A stretch of 64,000 nt of DNA, from positions 61,422 to 125,421 of IMG/VR virus record IMGVR_UViG_3300021168_000016. One strand, 5' to 3'. This document shows positions 38,812-47,706 of the stretch, piece after piece (the stretch's first letter is position 1; each line of letters begins with the position of its first letter). This stretch comes from a virus. The notes below the pieces were generated by a model. That model ran no database searches. It was not told the DNA's origin and worked only from the letters and a program-made list of their open reading frames with translations. The translations under genes were made by a program, and so were the position numbers.

Positions 38812-39503
38812 AGCCTGAGAAGCCTCTCGGTAGAAAGAACTACGGCAGTATAGGACATCTTCCTAATAGCAGGATCGGTCCGGGAGATCATCACGTCCAC
38901 GCAGGACAAGCTGTGATCTGCTGCAGTAAGGCTCGTGATAAGCATGACAGAATCATTGTCACAGAGAAACTCGATGGGTCTAACTGCGGAGTTGCTCTAA
39001 TCAATAACGAGATTGTCGCTCTAGGTAGAGCAGGTTACCTTGCGTCCACATCTAAGTATGAGCAGCATCAACTCTTTGCTCATTGGGTGAGAGAGAATGA
39101 GCCTAGATTTAAACTTCTTCTTCATGAAGGAGAAAGGGTTGTGGGAGAGTGGCTTGCGCAGGCACATGGAACTCGATACAATTTAATCCATGAGCCGTTT
39201 GTGATCTTTGATATAATGACTGAAAGTGATCGTACTCCTTGGGATACTGTTGTAGCAAGATGCAAAAACTTTGAATTTACAACGCCTCATGTACTGAGTG
39301 ATGGACCTCCCTTTCCTATATCCCAGTTAGAATCTCAACAGTCCTATCATGGAGCAATCGATACAGTTGAAGGAGCCGTCTGGCGCGTAGAAAGACAAGG
39401 TGAATTTGACTTCATGGCAAAGTGGGTTCGTCCTGATAAGGAAGATGGTAAATATCTTTCTGAAATAAGCTTACAGGAAGACGTCTGGAACTGGAGGCCG
39501 TAG
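38802..39503 (+). CDS. RNA ligase (T4 Rnl2-type)
   Basis: 233 aa. Motif I EKLDGSN (Lys about residue 49) is the nucleotide-attachment site; later motifs are GEWL, FVIFDI, EGAVWRVE and MAKWVR (motif V). The size fits single-domain Rnl2-like ligases of phages. It seals 3'-OH/5'-phosphate RNA ends, for example in tRNA repair after host anticodon cleavage. The next gene overlaps by one base. Confidence 0.85.
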   Translation: MCVKPEKPLGRKNYGSIGHLPNSRIGPGDHHVHAGQAVICCSKARDKHDRIIVTEKLDGSNCGVALINNEIVALGRAGYLASTSKYEQHQLFAHWVRENEPRFKLLLHEGERVVGEWLAQAHGTRYNLIHEPFVIFDIMTESDRTPWDTVVARCKNFEFTTPHVLSDGPPFPISQLESQQSYHGAIDTVEGAVWRVERQGEFDFMAKWVRPDKEDGKYLSEISLQEDVWNWRP

Positions 39504-39793
39504 TGAACAAACAAGAATACGAAGCTAAGTTTCACGCCAATGAAAAGATAACTGGATATGGTAGTGAAGTCACTATGCATATGCCATGTCCATTCTGCGC
39601 AGAGCCTGACTTCATTACTCACAGAGTTATTGATAGTGAAGAAGCCTATGAGAAAGGTGCTGTCTGTAAGTATTGTAAACGAGGCGCGAAAGCTATCTTC
39701 AAACATACTGCGGGTGGAGTTGAATTTGAATTTGTGCAGACAGTCGGTGATCCTATCCCTGATTACCTACCACCTATGAGGAGAGTAGAATGA
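39503..39793 (+). CDS. Zinc-ribbon protein
   Basis: 96 aa from GTG 39503. MPCPFCAEPDF and CKYCKRGAKA form a zinc ribbon. Followed by a Val-rich strand. Possible nucleic-acid-binding accessory of the RNA ligase, judged only from position. Confidence 0.6.
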   Translation: MNKQEYEAKFHANEKITGYGSEVTMHMPCPFCAEPDFITHRVIDSEEAYEKGAVCKYCKRGAKAIFKHTAGGVEFEFVQTVGDPIPDYLPPMRRVE

Positions 39794-40074
39794 AAAGATT
39801 CTTTGCTAAGGATCACGAAGGAAGAAAGATATATATGGCAGAGACAGATAAAGTCTCTCAGAACAGAGAGGCTATGGATCAATTACTGCTACTGATTGGA
39901 GACTACATGGAATGGAACGGAGATATCTCACATGTATTTGTTTCCAATGAGAGCCAGCTTAGCGACTTTGGTTTAGATGACGCTGAGGTTAAGCAGCTAT
40001 CAGACAGACTGGAGTTCACAGTTACGCAGCAAGACTACCTAGTAGATATTGCCATTCGAATGAAGCCGTATTAG
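39790..40074 (+). CDS. Hypothetical protein
   Basis: 94 aa, mixed alpha/beta, acidic. ATGA overlap with the previous gene. Not recognised. Promoter motif copy 3 follows its stop. Confidence 0.55.
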   Translation: MKRFFAKDHEGRKIYMAETDKVSQNREAMDQLLLLIGDYMEWNGDISHVFVSNESQLSDFGLDDAEVKQLSDRLEFTVTQQDYLVDIAIRMKPY

Positions 40075-40082
40075 GGTTTAGC

Positions 40083-40108
40083 AGTAGCGGTATATATTAC
40101 TAAGGAGG
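40083..40108 (+). promoter_or_regulatory. AGTAGCGGTATATA promoter motif, copy 3 (queC)
   Basis: AGTAGCGGTATATATTAC with TATATT as -10 (40093-40098). The -35 is weak (TTAGGG near 40071). The AGGAGG ribosome site at 40103-40108 lies just after, so the leader is very short. Starts the queC unit. Confidence 0.6.
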
Positions 40109-40112
40109 GAAT

Positions 40113-40823
40113 ATGAAAAAGGCTTTAGTGGTATTATCCGGTGGGCAAGATTCAACGACCTGCCTTTACTGGGCAAAGAAAGAATTTGAAGAAGTTGCTG
40201 CTATAACATTTAACTATGGGCAGAAGCATATTGCAGAAATCGACGCTGCTTTGAAGATAGCCAACCTAGCTCAAGTAGACCTCGAAATAATTGACGTTCC
40301 TGATATCCTAAAGAGTAGCTCTCCTCTTACGGATCCTACAGTAGAACTTGAGACCTATAGTAACTACAATGAGATGGAAAAGATTATTGGAGACCGAGTT
40401 GAATTAACTTTCGTCCCCATGCGAAATGCTTTCTTCCTAACAGTAGCGGCCAACCGAGCAGTCTATGCTGACTGTCTTAATCTCGTGACTGGCGTCTGTA
40501 GTATGGACGGCACGAACTACCCGGATTGCCGTCCCGGTTTCATCAACAAGCAAGAAGAGACCATCAACCTCGCTCTCGGATATGAAAATAAGATTGTCTT
40601 TAGAATTCATACGCCGTTGATTGACTCAACTAAAGCAGAGACTGTTAAGTTGTCTAAATCACTTCCGGGTTGCTGGCAAGCCCTTGCTTATAGTCACACA
40701 TGCTATGCTGGTAAAGTGCCTCCATGCGGCACCTGTCACGCATGTACATTGAGGGCTGAAGGATTTAAACAAGCCGGATTAAAAGATCCACTGATTGAAA
40801 GGTTTGAGAAGGTTAGTCAATGA
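40113..40823 (+). CDS. queC: QueC, 7-cyano-7-deazaguanine synthase
   Basis: 236 aa, usual length. P-loop SGGQDSTTC at residues 8-16 binds ATP; PMRNAFF near residue 101 and the C-terminal zinc motif CYAGKVPPCGTCHAC (about 203-217) are diagnostic. It converts carboxydeazaguanine to preQ0 using ammonia and ATP. Preceded by promoter motif copy 3, followed by a gene overlap of 4 nt. Part of the DNA-modification set with folE, dpdA, queE, queF and queD. Confidence 0.93.
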   Translation: MKKALVVLSGGQDSTTCLYWAKKEFEEVAAITFNYGQKHIAEIDAALKIANLAQVDLEIIDVPDILKSSSPLTDPTVELETYSNYNEMEKIIGDRVELTFVPMRNAFFLTVAANRAVYADCLNLVTGVCSMDGTNYPDCRPGFINKQEETINLALGYENKIVFRIHTPLIDSTKAETVKLSKSLPGCWQALAYSHTCYAGKVPPCGTCHACTLRAEGFKQAGLKDPLIERFEKVSQ

Positions 40824-41392
40824 AAACGATCTTTCAAAGCTTCTTTGAATGTGTTAGACTACAGGGATTCAAAGTACAGGATCAGTCACAGACTGATGAG
40901 GAGTATATACGGGCATTCTGCTGGGCTATAGCAAAAATCCCAGCTGATATGTACAATTTACTTCCATCGGCTGCGCATACTTGGTATAGTAATACAGCCC
41001 GCTATATTAACAACAAGCGGGAATATGAAACCTGGCCAAAGTGTGAGGGGTTCGTAAGCATACATCCAGCACCGCCCCCGCCACGTCTGTTTCCGCCGCC
41101 TCAGAAGAAGAAACGAGTTGGCCCTAAGTACAGCAAGTTTAAAGGAGTAATACAGGAGATTCAGAAGATGGTTATGTTACATCCTGACTGGCCAGCGAGG
41201 ACTATCCACAAATACCTCGATGCAGCAGGCTTTTCTGGTCTAAGCTTTGATGTAGTATCTGTTACATGTTCTGAAGTACGTGCTATGATGTACCTAGCAC
41301 AAGAACTTGGCTTCTGGCGACCGGTATCTATATATGAGAAAGAGATCCCACTTGATCCGACCGAAGTCCCTAAAGAAAAGCAGCAGATTTGA
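40820..41392 (+). CDS. Hypothetical protein within the deazaguanine unit
   Basis: 190 aa. N-terminal helical part, a Pro-rich linker (PAPPPPRLFPPPQKKK) and a helical C-terminal half (IQEIQKMVMLHPDWPARTIHKYL). Unknown family. Its location between queC and folE suggests, but does not prove, a link with modification. Confidence 0.6.
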   Translation: MKTIFQSFFECVRLQGFKVQDQSQTDEEYIRAFCWAIAKIPADMYNLLPSAAHTWYSNTARYINNKREYETWPKCEGFVSIHPAPPPPRLFPPPQKKKRVGPKYSKFKGVIQEIQKMVMLHPDWPARTIHKYLDAAGFSGLSFDVVSVTCSEVRAMMYLAQELGFWRPVSIYEKEIPLDPTEVPKEKQQI

Positions 41393-42029
41393 AGTTAATC
41401 TTTTAGAGGAGCAACTTCGAGAGGTTCTGTACTTTAGCGAAAAGCCATCACGTGAGATGGCTTTAGCGGCGGTGAGTATTCTTCTTGGCTATATTGGAGA
41501 AGATCCAAACAGAGAGGGTTTGTTAAAGACACCTGAACGGGTGGTGAGGGCCCTTGAGTCAGAATGGTGTATTGGGTACAACAGAAAGTATATTCAACAG
41601 CAGACATTATCTATCCTTGGAGCACAGTTTGCAGATGGTGCAGAGAATTATGATACGATGATTGTCGTAAAGGATATTTCCTTCCATTCGATGTGCGAAC
41701 ATCACATGGCTTTGTTTAGCGGCATTGTAAGCATTGGCTATATCCCATCGCAAGGAGGACGTATACTAGGGTTGTCTAAGCTAGCTAGGATAGTCAATAT
41801 GTTCTCCCGGCGCTTGCAGGTGCAGGAGAGGCTAACCACACAGATTGCAGACTTCATTAACATTCACTGTAAGCCACTCGGCGTAGGCGTCATTGTACGA
41901 GCTAAGCACTCATGTATGGGTTCACGTGGTGTCCACCAGCCTAACTCAGAGGCTGTTACATCAGCACTACGCGGACAGATGTTAGATCAACAGGACGTCC
42001 GCCAAGAATTCCTTTCCCTTGTGAGGTAA
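41334..42029 (+). CDS. folE: FolE, GTP cyclohydrolase I
   Basis: About 231 aa from ATG 41334 (an ATG at 41307 adds nine residues); it overlaps the previous gene. REGLLKTPERV, then the zinc-binding MCEHHMALF and the substrate region GRILGLSKLARIV and LTTQIADFI, then HSCMGSRGV are the standard motifs. It converts GTP to 7,8-dihydroneopterin triphosphate, the first step of the preQ0 pathway. Cysteine and histidine zinc ligands are present. Confidence 0.92.
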   Translation: MRKRSHLIRPKSLKKSSRFEVNLLEEQLREVLYFSEKPSREMALAAVSILLGYIGEDPNREGLLKTPERVVRALESEWCIGYNRKYIQQQTLSILGAQFADGAENYDTMIVVKDISFHSMCEHHMALFSGIVSIGYIPSQGGRILGLSKLARIVNMFSRRLQVQERLTTQIADFINIHCKPLGVGVIVRAKHSCMGSRGVHQPNSEAVTSALRGQMLDQQDVRQEFLSLVR

Positions 42030-42033
42030 AATC

Positions 42034-42309
42034 ATGAAAAAGAGATACATCGAAGAACAGTGGAACGAGTTCCGTAGGAGCGTTCTATCGAAAGACGCTC
42101 CTCAGATTCAAATAGATGAGATGCGGAAAGCCTTCTTCGCTGGAGTAGTAGCATTATTCGGCCATGTGCTGGGTAACCTTTCTGAAGGCAATGATGTTAA
42201 AGAGCAGGATCTACAAATGATGGCTAGCATCCATGAGGAGCTCGAGGAATTCAGAGATGAAATAGCTGTAATCATTGCATCTCAATCCAGGAAAGTAGGA
42301 AAGACTTGA
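42034..42309 (+). CDS. Conserved small phage protein
   Basis: 91 aa. 'EEQWNEFRRSVLSKDAPQIQIDEMRKAFFAGV' is a pattern seen in many phage proteins of about this size; function unknown. Overlaps the dpdA start (TTGA). Confidence 0.65.
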   Translation: MKKRYIEEQWNEFRRSVLSKDAPQIQIDEMRKAFFAGVVALFGHVLGNLSEGNDVKEQDLQMMASIHEELEEFRDEIAVIIASQSRKVGKT

Positions 42310-43364
42310 AGCCGAAGATCAGATTGATGGTAGATTCAGGCGCGTATAGCTCCTGGACGCAAAATAAGCCGATCTCCCTTCCTGAATACACAGAGTTCGT
42401 TCTAAAGAATCAAGAGGTAATAGATTCTGTAGTTAACCTTGATGTAATACAACCCGGCTCGCCTGAGACTGCGGCTGCGGCAGGAAGAGAAAACTTCTTA
42501 AAGATGAGGGAGGCTGGTGTCATTAGCCTCCCTGTCTTCCACGCTCGTGAGAGTCTAAAGTGGTTCGATCTTATGCTGGAGGAATGTCCTTACATTGGGA
42601 TATCAGCCACTAGTCTGGTTAGTCCTAGAGAGCAGCAATCATTCCTTGATCTAGCATTCCATTATGGAACAGATAGTAAAGGCTATCCAATTGCTAAGTA
42701 TCATGCATTCGGAGATACAGCTCCAAAGTCCCTGTTGTCATATCCATGGTTTAGTTGTGATAGCGCCACCTGGATGATATCAGGATGCAGAGCAGGCTCT
42801 GTCAAGCTGAAAGGGAAGACATATAGACTACGTTCTAAAGTAGTCTCTGATACTAATTACATTTCAGATCACGATGCTCTTCCTCAGAAAGAGGCTTGGC
42901 AAAACGAATTCAGAATGCTGGGATTAGATCCTGATGCTGTGATGTCTGTTAAGACTACACCTTCCCAACTGGCTATGATTAGATCCTATCTTGTAGCTAG
43001 TGACATCTTGAAGCTCCAAGAACAGACAAGAGGAGTAACACGCTTTAAGAAGCCAGGAGCACTCATCATCAATAAGAAGCAGGAGGCTGGTGGAATAGAA
43101 AGAGAAGGTCCTATCCGTGTCATATTTGTGATTAGTCCATCGGCAGCGTTTATGAACTTCCCAGTTATATGTGCTCTTGGGATCAAGGATATCTTGGCGT
43201 CTTACTTTTATATTGCGAAGGAAAAACCTAGATTTTGGCACGAACGATTAGTCCCCTTTCTACACGACCCAATGGCTTTCATTAAAAGTGATATGAAAAT
43301 GTCTGCTTTCTATTCTAAACTTCAGGAGGTGTTACTAAAAAAGGAATCGACGATTTTAGTATAA
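42306..43364 (+). CDS. dpdA: DpdA, phage DNA-guanine transglycosylase
   Basis: 352 aa from TTG 42306, overlapping the preceding stop. MVDSGAYSSW near the N-terminus and NLDVIQPG match the catalytic Asp regions of the tRNA-guanine transglycosylase superfamily as seen in phage DpdA; FHARESLKWFDLML, ECPYIGISAT and YHAFGDTAPK follow. It swaps guanine in DNA for a deazaguanine base. Tail residues after about 260 are phage-specific. No tRNA TGT zinc motif is seen. It completes the pathway. Confidence 0.85.
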   Translation: MKPKIRLMVDSGAYSSWTQNKPISLPEYTEFVLKNQEVIDSVVNLDVIQPGSPETAAAAGRENFLKMREAGVISLPVFHARESLKWFDLMLEECPYIGISATSLVSPREQQSFLDLAFHYGTDSKGYPIAKYHAFGDTAPKSLLSYPWFSCDSATWMISGCRAGSVKLKGKTYRLRSKVVSDTNYISDHDALPQKEAWQNEFRMLGLDPDAVMSVKTTPSQLAMIRSYLVASDILKLQEQTRGVTRFKKPGALIINKKQEAGGIEREGPIRVIFVISPSAAFMNFPVICALGIKDILASYFYIAKEKPRFWHERLVPFLHDPMAFIKSDMKMSAFYSKLQEVLLKKESTILV

Positions 43365-43370
43365 GATTTG

Positions 43371-43672
43371 ACATGGCCTGACCCGGTTAGGTAGGGTAAG
43401 GTTAGCTCCGGTGACACCAGGTTAGGTGCGGCTGGCAAGGATTAAGATTTGACACGGTGAGGTGTGGTCGCGTATGGCGGGGTAAGGTTTATCTTGGCGA
43501 GGTAAGGTTAGGCTGGCTAGGTGAGGTTCGTTGCGGTACGGTTAGCCACACTTTGGCTAGGTAGGGTAGGACGCGGTTAGGCTGACGTGGTGGAGCAGGG
43601 CACGGCTTGAAATGGCTCGGTGTGGTAGGGTTGGGCGTGGACCGGCAAGGCCGTTCTATTTTTGGTGTCAAC
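43371..43672 (+). repeat. GGTNN pentanucleotide island, copy 1
   Basis: Between dpdA and the gene at 43697 the + strand is almost wholly made of degenerate 5-nt units GGTNN/GGCNN (GGTTA GGTAG GGTAA GGTTA; GGTGA GGTGT). Two 'AAGATTTGACA' repeats (about 43365 and 43445) lie inside. Closely spaced GG runs could form two-layer G-quadruplexes. No ORF or terminator. Confidence 0.8.
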
Positions 43673-43696
43673 TCGAGGACGAAGAGGAAAAAGAAT

Positions 43697-44089
43697 ATGC
43701 CTACACAAGAACAATTAGCGATGGATGAAGCTATAAAGGTAGCTGCTATGTATCTACTTTACGACAAAGAGAACGAAACATCTTTGAGGGTAGCATTCGC
43801 TGCTCTTGCACAGGAAAGACATAATCATTTTCATACTAAAAGGGAGAAGAATGAAGACTGTGAAGTAGACTTCCCTGAGTGTAAGAATGATATCTGTCAG
43901 GCTGCTTTCAAAATACTTCAGGAGGCAAGAGAACCTGCTGTTGAATTCACACCTCTCAGTCTAGAACTAATAGATAACTACACGATGAAGGTAGAAAAGA
44001 CACAGAATATCTGTCGTGTAGAACTTGTAAAAAAGAGTAGTGTTGCACCTGCAACACTGAAGGAAGGCTCCGTTAAACTAACGGTATAA
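43697..44089 (+). CDS. Hypothetical protein
   Basis: 130 aa from ATG 43697 after GAGGAAAAAGAAT. Helical N-terminal half with MDEAIKVAAMYLLYDKEN. Not recognised. First gene of the replication block. Confidence 0.6.
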   Translation: MPTQEQLAMDEAIKVAAMYLLYDKENETSLRVAFAALAQERHNHFHTKREKNEDCEVDFPECKNDICQAAFKILQEAREPAVEFTPLSLELIDNYTMKVEKTQNICRVELVKKSSVAPATLKEGSVKLTV

Positions 44090-44107
44090 CAATATGGAAG
44101 GGAAGCT

Positions 44108-45205
44108 ATGCTCGTTAAGAATCTAACAGCCATCTGTAAACTGGCAGGTAGGATATCAAATCCTTCTTCGCTAACAAATCTGTATCGAAGCATCCAACTC
44201 GACAATACTACAGCACGTGTGAATTCTGAGTTCGGGAATATGGAGATCAAAATGGAGGAGGAGACTGGACTGTCAAAACCTCGACTCCTTCAGTTGAAAG
44301 ATCTCAGTGCTGTGAAAGAATTACCGCAGAACTCAGAGATTATCTTCACTGAGAAAGAGAACCACTTAGCGTGGAAGTGTGGATCTGCATCAGGTAAGTG
44401 GAACTTTGTCTTTGCTGACTATTCTATCCCGCAGATAGACCATAAAGATTTCCCTTGGACTCCGCCTGATAATTTAGCTACAGCATTACGCTTAGCTAGT
44501 GCAGCTTGTCAATCAGCTAGCCTCTCTGTTGGCTTATATGGACTCTCTATTGAAGTCGTTGGAGAAGAACTCTACCTAATGAGCTGTAATTCAGTCAGTC
44601 TTGCTGCTACAAGGATTGCGAAGGGATCATTCCCAATAGATAAGATTGTATTACGTCCTCCAGTCCCTGAGATCATTGCTGCACTTGTAGGTGAATGTCC
44701 AGGATGTAAACTTGATATCACAGATGAGGGTATATTCATTGATGGTGGCTGGTTGAAAGCACAATTACCATTTGGGCAGAAGCTAGATCAGGATCTTAAG
44801 AAGATCTATGATAAGTGGACTACTTCAGCACAGCATACAGCGAAGATTGATTCAGGTGTAATCAAGAAGTTTATCGCAAGGGCACGTATTCTGAGTGATA
44901 AGCATACTTCTTTCACCATATCGATGAAAATCGTTGATGGTAAATTGTTGCTGTCACACTCAGGTATATCCTCTAGTTCAGAAGAGTTCTTTATCTGTGA
45001 AGGATTAGATCCATCTATCAGCTTTACTTCTTCCCAAGAAGTAGAAGAGGGAGAAGAGAATCGGGGTATAGCTCTCGAAGCTGTATTAATACTTGTAGCA
45101 CTCTCATTTGTTGATGAAGCTATCTTTGATTACCTTCCTCAGAACACTCTAGTTCTGAGAGGGAATGATCCAAATTACTGTTACGTTCTTGGCGGCGGGC
45201 AGTAA
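44108..45205 (+). CDS. Sliding-clamp-like protein (DnaN family)
   Basis: 365 aa, the usual length of the bacterial beta clamp. The N-terminal helix LVKNLTAICKLAG, the following strands and similarly spaced later segments (DNLATALRLASAACQ; KIDSGVIKKFIARARIL) fit three repeated clamp domains. It sits directly before the polymerase (one-base overlap) and close to a clamp loader, supporting the role. Sequence similarity to DnaN is weak, so it is a strong context call. Confidence 0.65.
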   Translation: MLVKNLTAICKLAGRISNPSSLTNLYRSIQLDNTTARVNSEFGNMEIKMEEETGLSKPRLLQLKDLSAVKELPQNSEIIFTEKENHLAWKCGSASGKWNFVFADYSIPQIDHKDFPWTPPDNLATALRLASAACQSASLSVGLYGLSIEVVGEELYLMSCNSVSLAATRIAKGSFPIDKIVLRPPVPEIIAALVGECPGCKLDITDEGIFIDGGWLKAQLPFGQKLDQDLKKIYDKWTTSAQHTAKIDSGVIKKFIARARILSDKHTSFTISMKIVDGKLLLSHSGISSSSEEFFICEGLDPSISFTSSQEVEEGEENRGIALEAVLILVALSFVDEAIFDYLPQNTLVLRGNDPNYCYVLGGGQ

Positions 45206-47706
45206 TGGGCTTAATTTCTTACGATGGCTGTGACAATTGTCCCATTCGAAAGACTTGGCCACTGCTTCATTCTCCGAAGATGGCATTCACAGAACCTACT
45301 GTTCCTGTAGATATTAATCTACTGTGTTTAGGGGAAGCGCCTGGACAAGAAGAAGATGCTGTGGGTGAGCAGTTCGTCGGTAAAACCGGAAAATATCTTA
45401 GAGAACGTATCCCTCGAGAGTGGAGAGATAAACTATACTTTCAGAATGCAGTTCGCTGTCGTCCTACCGATACACAGGAGAAGAATAGAAATCCTTCTAT
45501 TACAGAGATCAGTTGCTGCAGTACATATCTCAAGGAGGATCTTCTTACTATTAGACCAAACGCTATCTTGGGAGTAGGTAGTATACCTCTTTCTAACTTC
45601 TGGCCTGATCTAATCATCTCAAAGATCAGGGGTATTCCTTTCCCAATTCAGTTCACAGACAAAACATCATGTTGGTACTACCCGACGTTCCACCCTTCAT
45701 ATGTTTCTAGGCTAGAGAGGAGAGATGAAGATGGCAGCTACACGAATTATGCTGAACCAGTCTTTAGAAACGATCTTAGGATCTTCTTTGAGCAGGTTAG
45801 AACGAAGTTCGCTACTCGTCCTAGGATTTATTCTCCTCCTAAACAGATTGATTATCCTAAGAGTGCAGAAGAGGCTTGGAAGCTATTCCAGCAGTTAGAA
45901 GAACCTTATGCAATCGACTTTGAAACATTTAAGCTCCGTCCATACATGCGTGATGCGTTACTCCTTACCTGTGGATGTTCAGATGGCAAAACGACATTTG
46001 CTTTCCCTGTGATGTGGCCGGGAGACATGAATCCTTGGGGTAAATCTTTTTTGGCCAAAATGGCGAGGACGAAGAAGAAATGGATTGCTCAGTCCTCGTC
46101 CATGGAATTAACCTGGATGCGGTATATAACTCAGGAGCATGATCACATATTTGAAGATACAGAGATACTGGCTAGGTTAAATCACAATAGGAAAGGTCTA
46201 GGATCGCTTGACATACTCTCTAAAGTCTATTTAGGATTTGATATCAAGGCATTGAACCCTAACATGGATAAGAATAGGATGAGGGAATATCCTTTACCTA
46301 AAGTCCTGAAGTATAATGCTCTAGATGCTTGGGCTACCGTTGAAATCTTTCATCTACTTGGAGCTGAATTAGCTCAGAAGCCTAATCAGTTAGAGAACTA
46401 TTATCGTTCTATCGATACAGTTTCCAGTTGTACAGATATGGAATTGAAAGGATTGGATGTAGATATCAGTGTGGCTGAGGAGATGCAGAAAGTGCTCTAC
46501 AAGCAGTCAGTTGAGCAAGGTAGGCAGGCTAAAGCCATCCCTGAAGTAAGGGCATTTGAGAAGAAGGAAAGTAGGATATTTAGTCTTACAGCACCGGATG
46601 ATGTAGCAGCTGTCTTAGTTAGATACTGTGGAGTAGATTTAGAACAAGATCATGAGACTAAGCATTACTCAACGAAAGAAGAAGTACTCACACCCTTATT
46701 AGGGTTACATCCTTTAGTCGATCTGACACTAGAGTCGCGTGGTACAGAGAAGCTTCTCTCTACATACATACTTCCTATCCTATCAGGTGAAATCATAGCT
46801 GTAGATGGTAAGATTCATTCCCAGTATCGAGTTGTACATGTTTCAACTTTCCGATTATCGTCAGAAGCGCCAAACATGCAGAACTGGCCTACCCGGAGAA
46901 ATCATGAGATCAGACGAATGATTAAAGCGCCTCCTGGGTATGTAATAGTCAAGTTTGACTACGCAGGACTGGAAGTACGAGTCTTGTGTATGGCAAGCAG
47001 GGATCAAAATCTGATGAACGATATCCTAGACGCACCAAAGAATCTAGGACAGAAAGATATCCATTGGTACTGGCTTAAGAGGATTTTACAACTCTATCCA
47101 AAGTATATGGATCGACTGGCTGATAAGACAGGCGAGAAAGAAGAACAAGCAATACTTGATGGCGGTAGAACTATCATCAAAACAGACTTTGTCTTTTCTA
47201 GCTTCTACGGATCTAAAGCAGGAGCTATCGCCAACAAGACGCTTATTCCTGTCGATGTACTTAAGGAACTCCACCTAGAATTCTGGAATCGTTACGCTGC
47301 TACTAGGAAATGGATTGATGGACAAACTAGATTCTATCAGCAGCATGGCTACGTACAATCACTTACAGGCAGGATGAGGAATGAAGTATTGCCCGGACAA
47401 GAAATTGTGAACTCACCGATTCAGGGTACAGGAGCTGAAATCGTATTGGAAGCACAGAACGCTCTCCATAATAGAGCCATGCAGGAAGATATTAACTTTC
47501 TCCCTCGAATGAACGTGCATGACGACATAACATTTTTCCTACCAGACACCAGTGACCTTGAACGGTATATACAAGTGATAGGAGCAGACATGACAATGGC
47601 TAGATTCCCATTCGTTACGGTACCACTGGCTGTAGAATGTTCATTGGGATACAATTGGGCTGATACCGAAAAGGTTAGCGTTATAACAGGAGCAGCATAT
47701 GCCTGA
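45205..47706 (+). CDS. DNA polymerase I-type polymerase fused to a family 4-like UDG
   Basis: 833 aa. Residues 1-200 are a uracil-DNA-glycosylase-like domain: CDNCPIRK, GEAPGQEEDAVGEQFVGKTG, later Cys near 87 and 103 and HPSYV, the pattern of iron-sulfur UDGs. Next is a 3'-5' exonuclease (IDFETF, about residue 234-239; YNALDAWATVE). The polymerase has motif A FDYAGLEVRV, the O-helix (RTIIKTDFVFSSFYG) and motif C MNVHDD. It is probably the replicative enzyme and removes uracil from template. Ends with an 8-nt overlap with the clamp-loader gene. Confidence 0.9.
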   Translation: MGLISYDGCDNCPIRKTWPLLHSPKMAFTEPTVPVDINLLCLGEAPGQEEDAVGEQFVGKTGKYLRERIPREWRDKLYFQNAVRCRPTDTQEKNRNPSITEISCCSTYLKEDLLTIRPNAILGVGSIPLSNFWPDLIISKIRGIPFPIQFTDKTSCWYYPTFHPSYVSRLERRDEDGSYTNYAEPVFRNDLRIFFEQVRTKFATRPRIYSPPKQIDYPKSAEEAWKLFQQLEEPYAIDFETFKLRPYMRDALLLTCGCSDGKTTFAFPVMWPGDMNPWGKSFLAKMARTKKKWIAQSSSMELTWMRYITQEHDHIFEDTEILARLNHNRKGLGSLDILSKVYLGFDIKALNPNMDKNRMREYPLPKVLKYNALDAWATVEIFHLLGAELAQKPNQLENYYRSIDTVSSCTDMELKGLDVDISVAEEMQKVLYKQSVEQGRQAKAIPEVRAFEKKESRIFSLTAPDDVAAVLVRYCGVDLEQDHETKHYSTKEEVLTPLLGLHPLVDLTLESRGTEKLLSTYILPILSGEIIAVDGKIHSQYRVVHVSTFRLSSEAPNMQNWPTRRNHEIRRMIKAPPGYVIVKFDYAGLEVRVLCMASRDQNLMNDILDAPKNLGQKDIHWYWLKRILQLYPKYMDRLADKTGEKEEQAILDGGRTIIKTDFVFSSFYGSKAGAIANKTLIPVDVLKELHLEFWNRYAATRKWIDGQTRFYQQHGYVQSLTGRMRNEVLPGQEIVNSPIQGTGAEIVLEAQNALHNRAMQEDINFLPRMNVHDDITFFLPDTSDLERYIQVIGADMTMARFPFVTVPLAVECSLGYNWADTEKVSVITGAAYA

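Noticed and set aside
43371-43672. Telomere-like repeat (TTAGG pieces)
   Set aside because: Units vary too much and the island is internal between genes; no hairpin ends are visible.
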